A DNA stretch of 64,000 bases, from NCBI RefSeq assembly GCF_003967015.1, contig NZ_AP017560.1:2294001-2358000 (forward strand). The letters are read 5' to 3'. Below are positions 8,027-17,639 of this stretch, one piece after another. Origin of the DNA: Pseudanabaena sp. ABRG5-3 (lineage in GTDB: Bacteria > Cyanobacteriota > Cyanobacteriia > Pseudanabaenales > Pseudanabaenaceae). A program made the translations under genes and the position numbers. Below the pieces are notes generated by a model. That model was not told where the DNA came from, made no database searches, and saw nothing but the letters and a program-made list of their open reading frames with translations. Positions within the stretch are counted from its first letter, which is position 1, and each line of letters starts with the position of its first letter.

Positions 8027-10795
8027 TTACTCTTTACTGAGTAGGGTTTTGAGACGACCACTCTCTAGTTCTAAGACCTTTAAGGCTAAACTGCGATCGC
8101 GATCCATAAGATCATCAAAAGTATCAACGGGAATCGCCAAAACTCTAGTTGGTGAAGATTTTGCCGTGATTGTACCTGTCAAATTGGTATGGGTTAAAAC
8201 TTCTAATTCATCCAAAACTTTCCCTGATACAAGATTTGAGATGGTTTCGGATTGATCAGCACGGATGATCCTAATTTCCACATTTCCCTCAATCAGCAGT
8301 AGCAACTCTCGACAAGTATCACCAGCCTCAGTAATATGTTCATTTTCTAGGTACGATTTGACATAGGCGCGATCGCTTAACTCGATCAAAATTTCATTGT
8401 CGAGAGAATGGAAAAAGTCACTATTGAATAGATATACCACCCGCTCTAATTTCTCAAAATTCGCCAAAGGCAAGGATTGCGTACTTTTGAGAATTAAGGT
8501 GATCATTTCTTGAACTAAGGGATGCTGACTTTCGATTTCAACCGCCGCAACTCGACTCGCCGCAAAGTCTAAAACCTGCAATAAATACAAGCTTACGGCT
8601 TGAATTAACGGGTTTGGTTCCTGTAACAGATCCGTTAGGGTATCAACTACCTCAGAAACAGCGATCGCCACTGAGCAAGCCATATTTTCTGAGGATAGTC
8701 TTAGTAAGTCGATCTGGTTTGATGGAATTTTTTGCAACCAAACAGAATTTGGTTCTTCGAGTATATCGCCCAAAACCGTAGGCGAAAGCTTACCCAAATT
8801 AGAGGCGATCTCATTGCCTTCAGAGGTATTGAGACTAGCGATCGCCTCTAGCAATGCTAATACCAAAATTCTCTTTTTACGGGAGATTGCCTCTAGTAAT
8901 AGGGAGACGGCAGGACGATATTCTAAGAGACAGGGTTGATTGAGGTTGTGGTAAGACTGCAATAGCTGGGCAAGGCGATCGAGATAAAAATAGGACTTTT
9001 GCTTTAGAGACGCATCGTGATCGAAATCTTGCGTAATTTCTTGTTCCTCCGTAGGCGTGATGTTATAAGTTTGAGCCAATTGCTGTGAGGCAGTATTAGC
9101 ATCTAAATTTTGGAGATAAACTAAGCGCTCAAGAGCCTTGCGATAGCCCGAGATGCGGACTAAGTTCTCAAGATTACGCTGGCGATTAGGGTCGAGGAGT
9201 TGGGGATCTTCTACACCTAACTCTTCGAGGAGACTGCGGTGTTCGGTATCAGAAATATCTAACTCTGTACGTAATTGCCTTAATAGTTCCAAGCTACTAG
9301 CAGAATTGGTATAACCCTCCTCCAAGGATTCACGCAAAACCCCTTTATAAGCTTCATAGCGCTTTTGTTTGGTAAATCCTGGTAACACCTTCGCCAACAC
9401 ATAGACCTCATGGGGATTGAGATCATCCACATCGCGATCGCTAAAGTATTGATTTAAAGGGAAGTTCATCTTCAATAATTGCTTGCGGAATCTACCTGCC
9501 AAGCCTTCCCTTGCATAGAGTTCAGGATCGCGTTTGAGGGTGTGAGCTAACCACAAAGTACTGACTAAAACGACAACTACATCAATGGTTTCTTGAAAAA
9601 AATTGGGCAATAGGCGAATAAAGGGACGACCACCAAAAATAAAAAATAGATTGAAAGCAATAAAGGTGCTGATACTAAATAAATGATGGCGAATCAATAA
9701 ATTAGAAGTTTTTTGTTTAGAGAAATTGAGGTAAGAGCGATAAAGACGTTCGCTGAGCGTACCAAAGATATAACCTAATCCTGTAAATAAGCCCAAGGTT
9801 AGCGGCACGGCTACAATTTTGGGAATAGGAATAGCTTGATTGTATAGATAAAATCCAGAGGACAGTAATTTTTGAATGGAGTTGCCCTCCATCGCCCAAG
9901 CCCCTGAAAAATAATAGTCCCAACTGCCTGCATAGAGATAGTAATAAAAGAAATAGCCCACTACTAATCCCAAATAGCAGTAATAAAGGAATTTAGTCTC
10001 AGGCTTCTCAATACCATCCCAATAGGATCGCTCTGAGTCGATGTCAATACAAGGATTTTGGCAAGCTACGCAGGCGCTTTGCTCTTTCCCATCATTGGTA
10101 ATCGTGCGACACATCGATTGGGTAATTGATACTTCGCTCATATGTGCCTTAGTCGCCAATAGAGCCGATGGTTCCGCATAGATTTTCTGCACAGGAGCCA
10201 TCGGACAGAAGTAATTACACCAAGTCTTACCGCCATAGAGATATCCGACAACGATAGCTGCGGCGATCGTCAGCAGTAGCCATAAACCGAGAGCGATCGC
10301 ATTGCCATTAATAAACAAGATCCGACTACATAGACCAATAAATAATAGTCCAAACTGAAGGTATAGATAGTTTTTGCCTAGCCAAGAATCCTTTTTTACT
10401 TTTGGAATTTCATAACGAACTTTCCCTGTTTTGCTATCAGTTCTTTTGATTTGTCTTTGCCATCCTAAAGCACGAGGAATTTGCGATAGGAAGGATAAAG
10501 GGCAAATCCGCCGCCATAGCTCATGCCCAAATACCAATAGGATAAAAATAGCGCTAGGTACAATTATGCCCCAAAATATTGGTGCACCAAGGGGATAGGG
10601 TTGCAATTCTAGACAAGTATTTTGAACAGAAATACAATCTTCGGGCTTGATGCGAAAAGGACTCCAAGTTTGACTTGGAGTTGTAATTAAAGGAGAAATC
10701 GGATCATAAAAGAGGGAAGCAATGAGAAGTAACCAAGCACAGGTTAATACCCAACGTACTTTTCGTATTTGCTGCTCAGATATGTTGTAAAGCAT
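8027..10795 (-). CDS. Polytopic Fe-S membrane protein with HEAT-like region and C-terminal cNMP-binding-like domain
   Basis: 922-residue fusion. Residues 1-420 hold about seven hydrophobic segments (near 13-30, 72-92, 143-160, 165-187, 268-290, 325-345 and 370-415). NapH/CcoG-like cysteine motifs are present: RRICPLSF (about 97), WCNYFCPM (about 192-199), and a ferredoxin-like set C229-x12-C242-VA-C245-QNP-C249. Residues about 420-790 are soluble, helical and HEAT/TerB-like. Residues about 795-915 have the cyclic-nucleotide-binding fold (GDTCRELLLLIEGNVEIRI, then LVSGKVLDELEVLT). The phosphate-binding cassette lacks the usual Arg (DELEVLTHTNLTGT), so nucleotide binding is doubtful. A membrane electron-transfer role is inferred. 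It is divergent from the bicarbonate operon with a 296 bp shared spacer. I know of no characterised protein with this layout. Confidence 0.85.
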   Translation of the reverse strand: MLYNISEQQIRKVRWVLTCAWLLLIASLFYDPISPLITTPSQTWSPFRIKPEDCISVQNTCLELQPYPLGAPIFWGIIVPSAIFILLVFGHELWRRICPLSFLSQIPRALGWQRQIKRTDSKTGKVRYEIPKVKKDSWLGKNYLYLQFGLLFIGLCSRILFINGNAIALGLWLLLTIAAAIVVGYLYGGKTWCNYFCPMAPVQKIYAEPSALLATKAHMSEVSITQSMCRTITNDGKEQSACVACQNPCIDIDSERSYWDGIEKPETKFLYYCYLGLVVGYFFYYYLYAGSWDYYFSGAWAMEGNSIQKLLSSGFYLYNQAIPIPKIVAVPLTLGLFTGLGYIFGTLSERLYRSYLNFSKQKTSNLLIRHHLFSISTFIAFNLFFIFGGRPFIRLLPNFFQETIDVVVVLVSTLWLAHTLKRDPELYAREGLAGRFRKQLLKMNFPLNQYFSDRDVDDLNPHEVYVLAKVLPGFTKQKRYEAYKGVLRESLEEGYTNSASSLELLRQLRTELDISDTEHRSLLEELGVEDPQLLDPNRQRNLENLVRISGYRKALERLVYLQNLDANTASQQLAQTYNITPTEEQEITQDFDHDASLKQKSYFYLDRLAQLLQSYHNLNQPCLLEYRPAVSLLLEAISRKKRILVLALLEAIASLNTSEGNEIASNLGKLSPTVLGDILEEPNSVWLQKIPSNQIDLLRLSSENMACSVAIAVSEVVDTLTDLLQEPNPLIQAVSLYLLQVLDFAASRVAAVEIESQHPLVQEMITLILKSTQSLPLANFEKLERVVYLFNSDFFHSLDNEILIELSDRAYVKSYLENEHITEAGDTCRELLLLIEGNVEIRIIRADQSETISNLVSGKVLDELEVLTHTNLTGTITAKSSPTRVLAIPVDTFDDLMDRDRSLALKVLELESGRLKTLLSKE

Positions 10796-11091
10796 GGCTT
10801 TTTATTGTTGAGTTGAATGAGGGAATTAATTAGGACGACTGATTAGGTTTATTTATCTAACTAATCTATGGGGTTTATTTCTAGAAGCTAGATTTAGCAA
10901 GCATGGGCGCATAATTGGGGCGAAATTAGCATGGCAACTATATAGAACAACCTATAGTTCACCTTAGCAAGAAAATACATAGATGAAAACTTATCTTTAT
11001 TATAAGAATAATAGACTTTACTCTATTTACCCTTCACTCTAAGATACCAATAGAGATAAATCAATCGTTCTTGCGAATCACTTAATAAGTT
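10796..11091. promoter_or_regulatory. Divergent promoter spacer between the Fe-S protein gene and cmpA
   Basis: AT-rich 296 bp that must contain both promoters. I see no NtcA box (GTA-N8-TAC). CmpR, the LysR regulator of cmp operons, binds TTA-N7/8-TAA; only near-matches with other spacings were found (for example TTA-TCTAAC-TAA near 10850). A dyad CTTATctttATTATAAG lies near 10988-11010. No gene is seen here. Confidence 0.4.
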
Positions 11092-12438
11092 ATGTCTAAT
11101 TTAAAAAACAATATTTCACGGAGACGATTTATAGCTACGGCTGGAGTTACTGCTCTTAGCTCAGTACTTCTCAAAGGATGTCTTGGTAATCCTCCCGAAG
11201 ATACCCCAACTATAAGTTCTGCTAATGCTACTAAAATAAATTTACCTCCTGAGCAAGTTCCTGAAACAACAAAAGTCAAACTTGGTTATCTACCAATTGT
11301 TGAAGCAGCAGCACTAATTGTTGCCAAAGAGAAAGGTTTCTTTGCAAAGTATGGCATGACTGATGTTGATCTTTCCAAGCAAGCCAACTGGGGAGCTGCG
11401 AGAGACAATGTCAAACTTGGTTCGTCAGCAGGTGGAATTGATGGCGGTCAATGGCAAATGCCAATGCCCTACTTGATTTCTGAAGGAATTATCACCGATA
11501 ACCTCAAAATCCCTATGTATGTGCTGTTGCAGTTAAACACACAGGGTAATGGTATTGCGATCGCAGGCAAGCATAAAGGCAAAAATATAGGTCTGAAAAT
11601 CGATAAAGCCAAGGATTTATTTGAAAAGACCAAATCTGAAGGTGCGAAATTCAAAGCTGCTTACACCTTCCCAAAAGTAAACCAAGACTTTTGGATTCGC
11701 TACTGGCTAGCTGCTAATGGTGTTGATCCTGATGCTGATGTCGAATTGTTAACCGTACCTTCGGCACAAACCGTAGCCAACATGAAAACTGGCACGATGG
11801 ACGCTTTCAGTACAGGCGACCCTTGGCCCTATCGCATCGTCAAAGAGAAGATCGGCTTTGTTTCTGCACTTACCGCCGAAATTTGGAAAGCCCACCCTGA
11901 AGAGTATTTAGCAATGCGTGCGGACTGGGTAGATAAGAATCCCAAAGCAACCAAGGCTTTGCTCAAAGGAATTATGGAAGCACAACAATGGTGTGATAAC
12001 TTCGACAATCGTAAAGAACTAGTCCAAATCGTTGCCACTCAAAATTACTTTGGAGTCTCTCCTGATATTCTTGAAGACCCAATGATGGGCAAGTATGACA
12101 TGGGTGATGGTCGCACTATTGATGATAAGAGCATGGCTCCCCTTTATTGGAAAGATGCTAAGGGCAATGTTTCCTATCCCTATCAAAGCCATGACCTTTG
12201 GTTCTTAACTGAGAGTGTACGTTGGGGCTTCTTACCCAAGGATTCCCTAGCCAAAGCCAAGGATTTAATTAAGAAGGTCAACCGTGAGGATATCTGGCGC
12301 GAAGCCGCTAAGGAAGCAGGTTTCTCTGATATTCCCACTAGTACCTCTCGCGGTATTGAGGAATTCTTTGATGGCACGAAATTCGATCCTGAAAATCCTC
12401 AAGCCTATCTCGACAGCCTAAAGATCAAGAAGGTATAG
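11092..12438 (+). CDS. cmpA: Bicarbonate ABC transporter substrate-binding lipoprotein CmpA
   Basis: Periplasmic lipoprotein that captures bicarbonate for the BCT1 transporter. The N-terminus has a twin-arginine motif ([10 protein letters not shown]) and a lipobox (LLKGC, Cys about 30). The NrtA and CmpA families are very similar. The choice of CmpA rests on [54 protein letters not shown] and [13 protein letters not shown], which follow CmpA rather than NrtA (where the corresponding stretches read GGIDGAHILTPMP and FCVGEPWP). The 448-residue length is normal. First gene of the cmp operon; the porin gene begins 78 bp downstream. In other cyanobacteria this operon is induced by low inorganic carbon through CmpR, which is not encoded in the window. 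Confidence 0.9.
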   Translation: MSNLKNNISRRRFIATAGVTALSSVLLKGCLGNPPEDTPTISSANATKINLPPEQVPETTKVKLGYLPIVEAAALIVAKEKGFFAKYGMTDVDLSKQANWGAARDNVKLGSSAGGIDGGQWQMPMPYLISEGIITDNLKIPMYVLLQLNTQGNGIAIAGKHKGKNIGLKIDKAKDLFEKTKSEGAKFKAAYTFPKVNQDFWIRYWLAANGVDPDADVELLTVPSAQTVANMKTGTMDAFSTGDPWPYRIVKEKIGFVSALTAEIWKAHPEEYLAMRADWVDKNPKATKALLKGIMEAQQWCDNFDNRKELVQIVATQNYFGVSPDILEDPMMGKYDMGDGRTIDDKSMAPLYWKDAKGNVSYPYQSHDLWFLTESVRWGFLPKDSLAKAKDLIKKVNREDIWREAAKEAGFSDIPTSTSRGIEEFFDGTKFDPENPQAYLDSLKIKKV

Positions 12439-12516
12439 AGCAAAAAATCAGTTTAAAGGCTTCAAAAGCTCTAGTTCAGTAAACAAATTAAAAATATTGT
12501 GTGAGGAAAATTGCCT

Positions 12517-14271
12517 GTGAAAATTGATACGAAGCTTGGATTACTTCTACTCAGCTTGCCCCTATCTTTGGGAGCGATATCTCTATCAGCCGAAGCAAAG
12601 CCCGCTAATCCTTCAACGACTCCTTCGACAGTCGCATTCACTGAAACCACAACTGCTTCAGTTGCGCCAATTTCTAGTGAATCTAGTGAATCCCCACTTA
12701 AAGCGATCGCTAATGATCCCATTGCTCAGAATGTCACATCGGTTTCTCAACTATCGGATGTACGTCCTACGGATTGGGCTTTTACCGCACTCCAATCGCT
12801 AGTTGAGCGCTATGGCTGCATCGCAGGCTATCCCGATCGCACATTTCGCGGCAAACAAGCAACCTCACGCTACGAGTTTGCGGCTGGTTTAAATGCTTGT
12901 CTTGACAAGATCAATGAGATTATTTCGGCGGGCTTGGCTGACAAGGTTAGTAAAGAAGATCTCGCAACCTTGCAAAAGCTCCAAGAGGAATTTGCTGCGG
13001 AACTTGCAACTTTGAGAGGTCGTGTTGATGCTCTTGATGCGAAGACTGCCAAGCTTGAGGCTCAACAGTTTTCTACAACCACTAAACTGAGTGGCGAAGC
13101 AATTTTCAGCGTGTCGGGGGCAACAGGAGCTAATCCTACTGGTGGCACAAACACCAACATTGTGTTTAATAACCGTGTCCGCCTGAACCTATTAACCAGT
13201 TTCTCTGGTAAGGACTTATTGATTACAGGCTTGCAAGCTACCAATATCAATAGCCTAGCTGCACCTTTAGGTTATGCCGATACTACCCTCAATAGCTCTA
13301 GTAATGTCCGCTTGGGCTTTGAGAATCAATTCCTCAATTTCAATCCATCTAACTCCAATACATCAGCCTCTAACTCAGTCAATCTTTACAAGCTACTTTA
13401 CATTTTCCCCGTTGCTGACAAGTTGACAATGTTTGCAGGTTCTAACGCAGAAGTTTCCGATGCTTTCCCTGCGATTAGCCCCTTTGCTAGTGAAAGTCAA
13501 GGCTCGATCTCTCGCTTTGGTCAGGGTCTCAATGCTGCAACCCGTGTATCTGGCGGTACATCTGGTACTGGTCTAGCTGCTGCCGTTGGTTTCATTTGGA
13601 CTCCTTCTGATCAGGTTGACTTCCGTGCTTTATATGGCAGTGTTAACTCAGCGATCGCCGCTAACAGCCCCACTACTCTACTTGGTGCTGGCTTCTTTGG
13701 TGGTAGTACCATTGCGGCTGCTCAATTAACCCTCAAGCCCACTTCCAATCTTGATATCGGACTGAACTATGCCAATAGCTATCACCAGATCAATATTTTG
13801 GGAACCGGCTTAGCTTCCGCAGACATTAATGCAATTAATGTAGGAGCAGGAAACAATATTAATGACCCAATTAAATTAAATTCTATTGGTTCAACTTTGA
13901 CATGGCGGATTACTCCCAAGATTGCTTTTAACCTATCTGGCGCTTGGATCTTTGCCAATCTTACTAATAAGGATGCTTCCACCACCTTTACTAGTTGGAT
14001 GACTGGATTTCATTTCAGTGATGTATTTAATGAAGGCAACACGGCTGGTCTTCTCTTTGGACAGCCTCTAGTACGTAATGCTGTTGGTGGACTTGCCACA
14101 ATTCCCACTGGGTTTACCGCCACACCCTATCAATTGGAAGGATATTTCAATTTTAAAGTTTCTAAAAACATCAGCGTTACCCCTGGCGTGTTCTTTGTGT
14201 TTAATCCAGAAGGCATCAATAATGCACCTACCGCAACTGTCGGTGTGGTAAGGACTACATTCACATTCTAA
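12517..14271 (+). CDS. SLH-domain outer-membrane porin of the cmp operon
   Basis: Cyanobacterial OprB/SLH-type porin (annotated as iron uptake porin in many genomes). The signal peptide is MKIDTKLGLLLLSLPLSLGA and ends at AEA-K. The SLH domain (about 75-130) reads DVRPTDWAFTALQSLVERYGCIAGYPDRTFRGKQATSRYEFAAGLNACLDK. A coiled coil follows (KLQEEFAAELATLRGRVDALDAKTAKLEAQ), then a long beta-barrel ending in VVRTTFTF with a terminal Phe. The GTG at 12517 is preferred over a TTG at 12511 because GAGG at 12503-12506 is better spaced. It lies between cmpA and cmpB; Synechocystis also has a porin gene in its cmp cluster, but after cmpB. Its role is probably outer-membrane passage of bicarbonate or other small solutes (inference). 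Confidence 0.9.
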   Translation: MKIDTKLGLLLLSLPLSLGAISLSAEAKPANPSTTPSTVAFTETTTASVAPISSESSESPLKAIANDPIAQNVTSVSQLSDVRPTDWAFTALQSLVERYGCIAGYPDRTFRGKQATSRYEFAAGLNACLDKINEIISAGLADKVSKEDLATLQKLQEEFAAELATLRGRVDALDAKTAKLEAQQFSTTTKLSGEAIFSVSGATGANPTGGTNTNIVFNNRVRLNLLTSFSGKDLLITGLQATNINSLAAPLGYADTTLNSSSNVRLGFENQFLNFNPSNSNTSASNSVNLYKLLYIFPVADKLTMFAGSNAEVSDAFPAISPFASESQGSISRFGQGLNAATRVSGGTSGTGLAAAVGFIWTPSDQVDFRALYGSVNSAIAANSPTTLLGAGFFGGSTIAAAQLTLKPTSNLDIGLNYANSYHQINILGTGLASADINAINVGAGNNINDPIKLNSIGSTLTWRITPKIAFNLSGAWIFANLTNKDASTTFTSWMTGFHFSDVFNEGNTAGLLFGQPLVRNAVGGLATIPTGFTATPYQLEGYFNFKVSKNISVTPGVFFVFNPEGINNAPTATVGVVRTTFTF

Positions 14272-14408
14272 AGAACATAGGACTTAGGTAAGCCTAATTA
14301 ATCTACTGTTTTGGGTAAATGTAGTGCTGGTAAAACCCAAACTATATTTACTCGATATATGAAGTTCTCAACTAAAAACAAATTTAATTTTGCAGGAGTA
14401 AACAGTTT

Positions 14409-15251
14409 ATGGCAGCAAGTATTGGTAATCGTAATGGCAGTTTAGGGCGATCGCTCTCTAAATTTTGGGAAAAGAATGCTCAAAATTGGGCGCTTCCAAT
14501 TATTGGGATTGTCGGATTTTTATTTATTTGGCAACTTCTTTCTAGCGTTGGGTTGATCAAGTTGCCTGGACCTTGGAATATCATGGCAGAAAAAACCACC
14601 CGCAACCTCTTGCTCTATCCCTTCTTTGATCGCGGTGGTACAGATAAAGGACTATTCTGGCAGACTCTCGCTAGCTTTGAGCGCGTGGCAAAGGGCTATT
14701 CAATTGCAGCGATCGTGGGTATTAGCGTCGGGATTCTGGTGGGGACTAATGCAGTTATTGATAAAGCCCTCGATCCATTGTTCCAATTTTTGCGAACAGT
14801 GCCACCTCTTGCATGGGTTCCGATCGCTCTCGCCGCATTGCGTCAAAATGAACCAGCAGCATTGTTCGTTATCTTTATCACTGCTGTATGGCCAATCCTG
14901 TTAAATACTGCGGTGGGTGTGAAGCAAATCCCCCAAGACTACCGCAACGTTTCGCGAGTGCTACAACTTTCTAAGCAAAAGTACTTCTTCAAAATTTTGA
15001 TTCCCTCCGCCTTGCCTTATATCTTCACTGGCTTACGCATTTCCATCGGTCTAGCATGGCTTGCCATTATCGCTGCTGAGATCATCATGTCAGGTATTGT
15101 TGGAATTGGTTTCTTCATCTGGAACTCCTACACCAATGACAAGGTGGGTGAAGTTATCTTGGCTCTGGTTTACATCGGTGCTGTGGGTTTGATTCTCGAT
15201 CGCGCTGTGGCATGGTTGCAAAATGTAATCTTGCCTGAAGAGCAGAAGTAA
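14409..15251 (+). CDS. cmpB: Bicarbonate ABC transporter permease CmpB
   Basis: Inner-membrane permease of BCT1. 280 residues with about six membrane segments. The first is LPIIGIVGFLFIWQLLSSVG; later ones include YSIAAIVGISVGILVGT and LAWLAIIAAEIIMSGIVGIGFFIW. The EAA-type coupling loop is NVSRVLQLSKQKYFFKILIPSALPYIFTGLRISIGLAW, typical of the NrtB/CmpB/SsuC family. A Shine-Dalgarno GGAG precedes the ATG. The family cannot be split into nitrate and bicarbonate types on its own; the assignment follows CmpA and the porin. Confidence 0.92.
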   Translation: MAASIGNRNGSLGRSLSKFWEKNAQNWALPIIGIVGFLFIWQLLSSVGLIKLPGPWNIMAEKTTRNLLLYPFFDRGGTDKGLFWQTLASFERVAKGYSIAAIVGISVGILVGTNAVIDKALDPLFQFLRTVPPLAWVPIALAALRQNEPAALFVIFITAVWPILLNTAVGVKQIPQDYRNVSRVLQLSKQKYFFKILIPSALPYIFTGLRISIGLAWLAIIAAEIIMSGIVGIGFFIWNSYTNDKVGEVILALVYIGAVGLILDRAVAWLQNVILPEEQK

Positions 15252-15252
15252 T

Positions 15253-15335
15253 ACCCCCCTTAGTCCCCCCTTCAAAGGGGGGAGATAAGAAATCTTGTTC
15301 TCTCCCCTTTCAAGGGGAGGGTTAGGGAGGGGTTA
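15253..15335. repeat. C-rich/G-rich inverted repeat between cmpB and cmpC
   Basis: Two nested hairpins, CCCCCCTTCAAAGGGGGG (15265-15282) and CTCCCCTTTCAAGGGGAG (15302-15319), lie inside a larger inverted repeat (CCCCCTTAGTCCC at the left, GGGTTAGGGAGGGG at the right). The same unit occurs in short form at 17368-17398 and inside the gene start at 18480-18518. It lies within the operon, so it is transcribed and may cause partial attenuation between cmpB and cmpC. Confidence 0.75.
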
Positions 15336-15369
15336 AAAACAGTTTTATAAAACGAAGGAGAATTTTAAA

Positions 15370-17367
15370 ATGCAGGATTTTGTTTTAGTTGATCAGGTAG
15401 AGAGAACATTTCCCTTGGGTGGAGGAAAAGAATATATTGCTCTCAAAGGAATTGATCTCCAAATAAAAAAAGGTGAATTTATCTCTCTCATCGGTCACTC
15501 TGGTTGTGGCAAATCCACCTTGCTCAATATGATTGCAGGTTTGGACTTGCCTAGCGGTGGCGTGGTTATGCTCGAAGATGAGCGCGTAACTCGCCCTGGA
15601 CCTGATCGCATGGTGGTATTCCAAAACTATTCGCTGTTGCCTTGGCTATCAGTACGTGAAAATGTGGCTTTGGCGGTTGACGAAGTACTTTCCCATTTGC
15701 CCAAAGGTGAACGCCATGATCTAGTTGAGCGTTATGTGAGCATGGTGGGACTTGCCCATGCGATCGACAAACCACCCACCCAGCTATCAGGCGGGATGCG
15801 TCAACGGGTAGCGATCGCCCGTGCTTTAGCAGTACGTCCCAAACTCTTGTTACTTGATGAACCATTTGGCGCATTGGATGCGCTGACTCGTGGGAATCTG
15901 CAAGAAAAGCTGATGCAGATCTGTAATGAAGACCAGATCACTGCGGTAATGGTTACTCACGATGTCGATGAAGCAGTATTACTAAGCGATCGCATTGTGA
16001 TGTTGACCAATGGTCCCGCCTCGAAAATCGGCAACATTTTGGAAGTGGATATTCCTCGTCCCCGTCAACGTATGGAAGCGGTAAATCATCCTAGTTACTA
16101 CAGTCTTCGCAGCGAAATTATTTACTTCTTAAACCAGCAAAAGCGTGTCAAGAAATTGAATGCTCGCAAAGTCACCACTGTAGCAAGGCATGGTTTGGAA
16201 AAGGTCAACTTAGAAATCGGCTTCGTTCCCTTAACCGCCTGTGCACCGATCGCTGTCGCTAAGGAAAAAGGCTTCTTTGAGAAGCATGGACTCGATGAAG
16301 TTTCCCTCGTTCGTGAAACCAGTTGGCGCGGTATTGTCGATGGGATTTCGGGCGGCTATCTCGATGCAGCACAAATGCCTTCAGGTTTACCAATGTGGCT
16401 CACCCTCGGCGGTAATGGCGCTTGCAAACCCATCGTTACGGCGCTCACCATGACCCGCAACGGTAACGCCATTACCCTTGATAAACATTTCTACGATCGC
16501 GGCATTCATACCCTCGCTGATTTCAAAGCGATGTTGCAAAATACTCGTGATCGTACTCACCGCATGGGTGTAGTCCACCCCTCATCAATGCACAATCTGT
16601 TACTGCGTTACTGGTTGGCGGCTGGTGGCATCGACCCTGATCACGATGTGGAACTCAAAACTATTCCTCCTGCCCAAATGGTGGTTGACCTCAAAGCAGG
16701 TAGCATCGACGGTTTCTGTGTTGGCGAACCTTGGAACTTCCGCGCTGCCATGGAAAATATCGGCTTCACCGTCGCCACTGACCTCGAAATCTGGAACGGT
16801 CACCCCGGAAAAGTTCTCGGTGTGCGCGAAGACTGGGCAAATGCTTATCCAAACACCCATATCGCTCTCGTTAAGGCCCTGCTAGAAGCCTGCATGTACT
16901 GCGCTGATCCCAATAATGCCGAAGAGATCCGCCAGATTCTCTCCCGTCGCGCCTACGTTAGCACCAATGTGAACTACATCCATTTAGGCAATCCCGATGA
17001 TGTCACCTGTGCGCTCGACACTCCCATGCGCGAACCTGCTCACCACCAGTTCTACGGCGCTGGCGTTAACCGTCCCAGCCGTTCGGAGCATCTCTGGCAC
17101 ATTACCCAAATGGCACGTTGGGGCGATGTTCCCTTCCCTCGCAACTGGGTGGAAGTATTAGAGAAAACCTGTCGCGTCGGCGTGTTCAGTACCGCCGCCC
17201 GTGAACTCGGTCTAACGGATATCACCTACAGCCGCAATGCGATTCAACTCTTTGATGATATTCCCTTTAATGCCGAAGATCCCATTGGCTATCTCAATCA
17301 TCTAGATATTAAACGCAATATCACGATGGCAGAAATTGCGATGGAATCAGTACGAATGGTTGCTTAA
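15370..17367 (+). CDS. cmpC: Bicarbonate ABC transporter ATPase with fused binding domain, CmpC
   Basis: Fusion ATPase of 665 residues. Residues about 1-255 are the nucleotide-binding domain: Walker A GHSGCGKST, Q-loop VVFQNYSLLPWL, signature LSGGMRQRVAIARAL, Walker B LLLLDEPFGALDAL, H-loop VTHDVDEA. Residues about 280-650 form a second CmpA/NrtA-like binding domain ([69 protein letters not shown]). In the family this cytoplasmic binding domain regulates transport. The length is the usual one for CmpC/NrtC. A clear GAAGGAG ribosome-binding site precedes the ATG. Confidence 0.93.
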   Translation: MQDFVLVDQVERTFPLGGGKEYIALKGIDLQIKKGEFISLIGHSGCGKSTLLNMIAGLDLPSGGVVMLEDERVTRPGPDRMVVFQNYSLLPWLSVRENVALAVDEVLSHLPKGERHDLVERYVSMVGLAHAIDKPPTQLSGGMRQRVAIARALAVRPKLLLLDEPFGALDALTRGNLQEKLMQICNEDQITAVMVTHDVDEAVLLSDRIVMLTNGPASKIGNILEVDIPRPRQRMEAVNHPSYYSLRSEIIYFLNQQKRVKKLNARKVTTVARHGLEKVNLEIGFVPLTACAPIAVAKEKGFFEKHGLDEVSLVRETSWRGIVDGISGGYLDAAQMPSGLPMWLTLGGNGACKPIVTALTMTRNGNAITLDKHFYDRGIHTLADFKAMLQNTRDRTHRMGVVHPSSMHNLLLRYWLAAGGIDPDHDVELKTIPPAQMVVDLKAGSIDGFCVGEPWNFRAAMENIGFTVATDLEIWNGHPGKVLGVREDWANAYPNTHIALVKALLEACMYCADPNNAEEIRQILSRRAYVSTNVNYIHLGNPDDVTCALDTPMREPAHHQFYGAGVNRPSRSEHLWHITQMARWGDVPFPRNWVEVLEKTCRVGVFSTAARELGLTDITYSRNAIQLFDDIPFNAEDPIGYLNHLDIKRNITMAEIAMESVRMVA

Positions 17368-17398
17368 CCCCCTCTAACTCCCCCTTTCAAGGGGGAAG
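17368..17398. repeat. Short C-rich/G-rich hairpin after cmpC
   Basis: CCCCCTCTAACTCCCCCTTTCAAGGGGG, a reduced copy of the element at 15253-15335. It begins at the cmpC stop codon. Confidence 0.6.
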
Positions 17399-17410
17399 AA
17401 GTTGATTTTT

Positions 17411-17480
17411 GTAGGATGCTGCAACGTAACGCATCAACTAGACCAAAATGATGGGTTACGCGATCGCTAACCCATCCTAC
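17411..17480. repeat. GTAGGATG...CATCCTAC inverted repeat
   Basis: Ends GTAGGATG (17411) and CATCCTAC (17480), with inner copies of GTTACG/CGTAAC that can also pair. A related perfect hairpin with GGGATGGGTTACG arms lies at 42897-42946. This is a common type of cyanobacterial spacer repeat. Confidence 0.6.
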
Positions 17481-17586
17481 TGGACTGTTTCATCTAAAGT
17501 GATGCAATAGAAAACTTGGTAAAGTCAGTCTTGATAACTTTTTGATAGATAGCCTATTGCACTATTTTAGATAAAACAGTCCACTA
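17478..17586. mobile_element. MITE-like element with TA ends between cmpC and cmpD
   Basis: 109 bp element with terminal inverted repeats of about 33 bp. The left end begins TACTGGACTGTTTCATC and the right end, read in reverse, begins TAGTGGACTGTTTTATC. Both arms continue to TGCAATAG with about five mismatches in all. The ends fall on TA dinucleotides, the target duplicated by IS630/Tc1-mariner transposases. There is no coding capacity. With the repeat before it, it makes the cmpC-cmpD gap 272 bp. Confidence 0.7.
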
Positions 17587-17639
17587 CATTTAACAACCTA
17601 GTTACTTTCACAACCAATTTTTCAAAGAGAGCAAAAAAC

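Noticed and set aside
10796-11091. NtcA or perfect CmpR operator in the divergent spacer
   Set aside because: No GTA-N8-TAC, and no TTA-N7/8-TAA with correct spacing could be found by eye.
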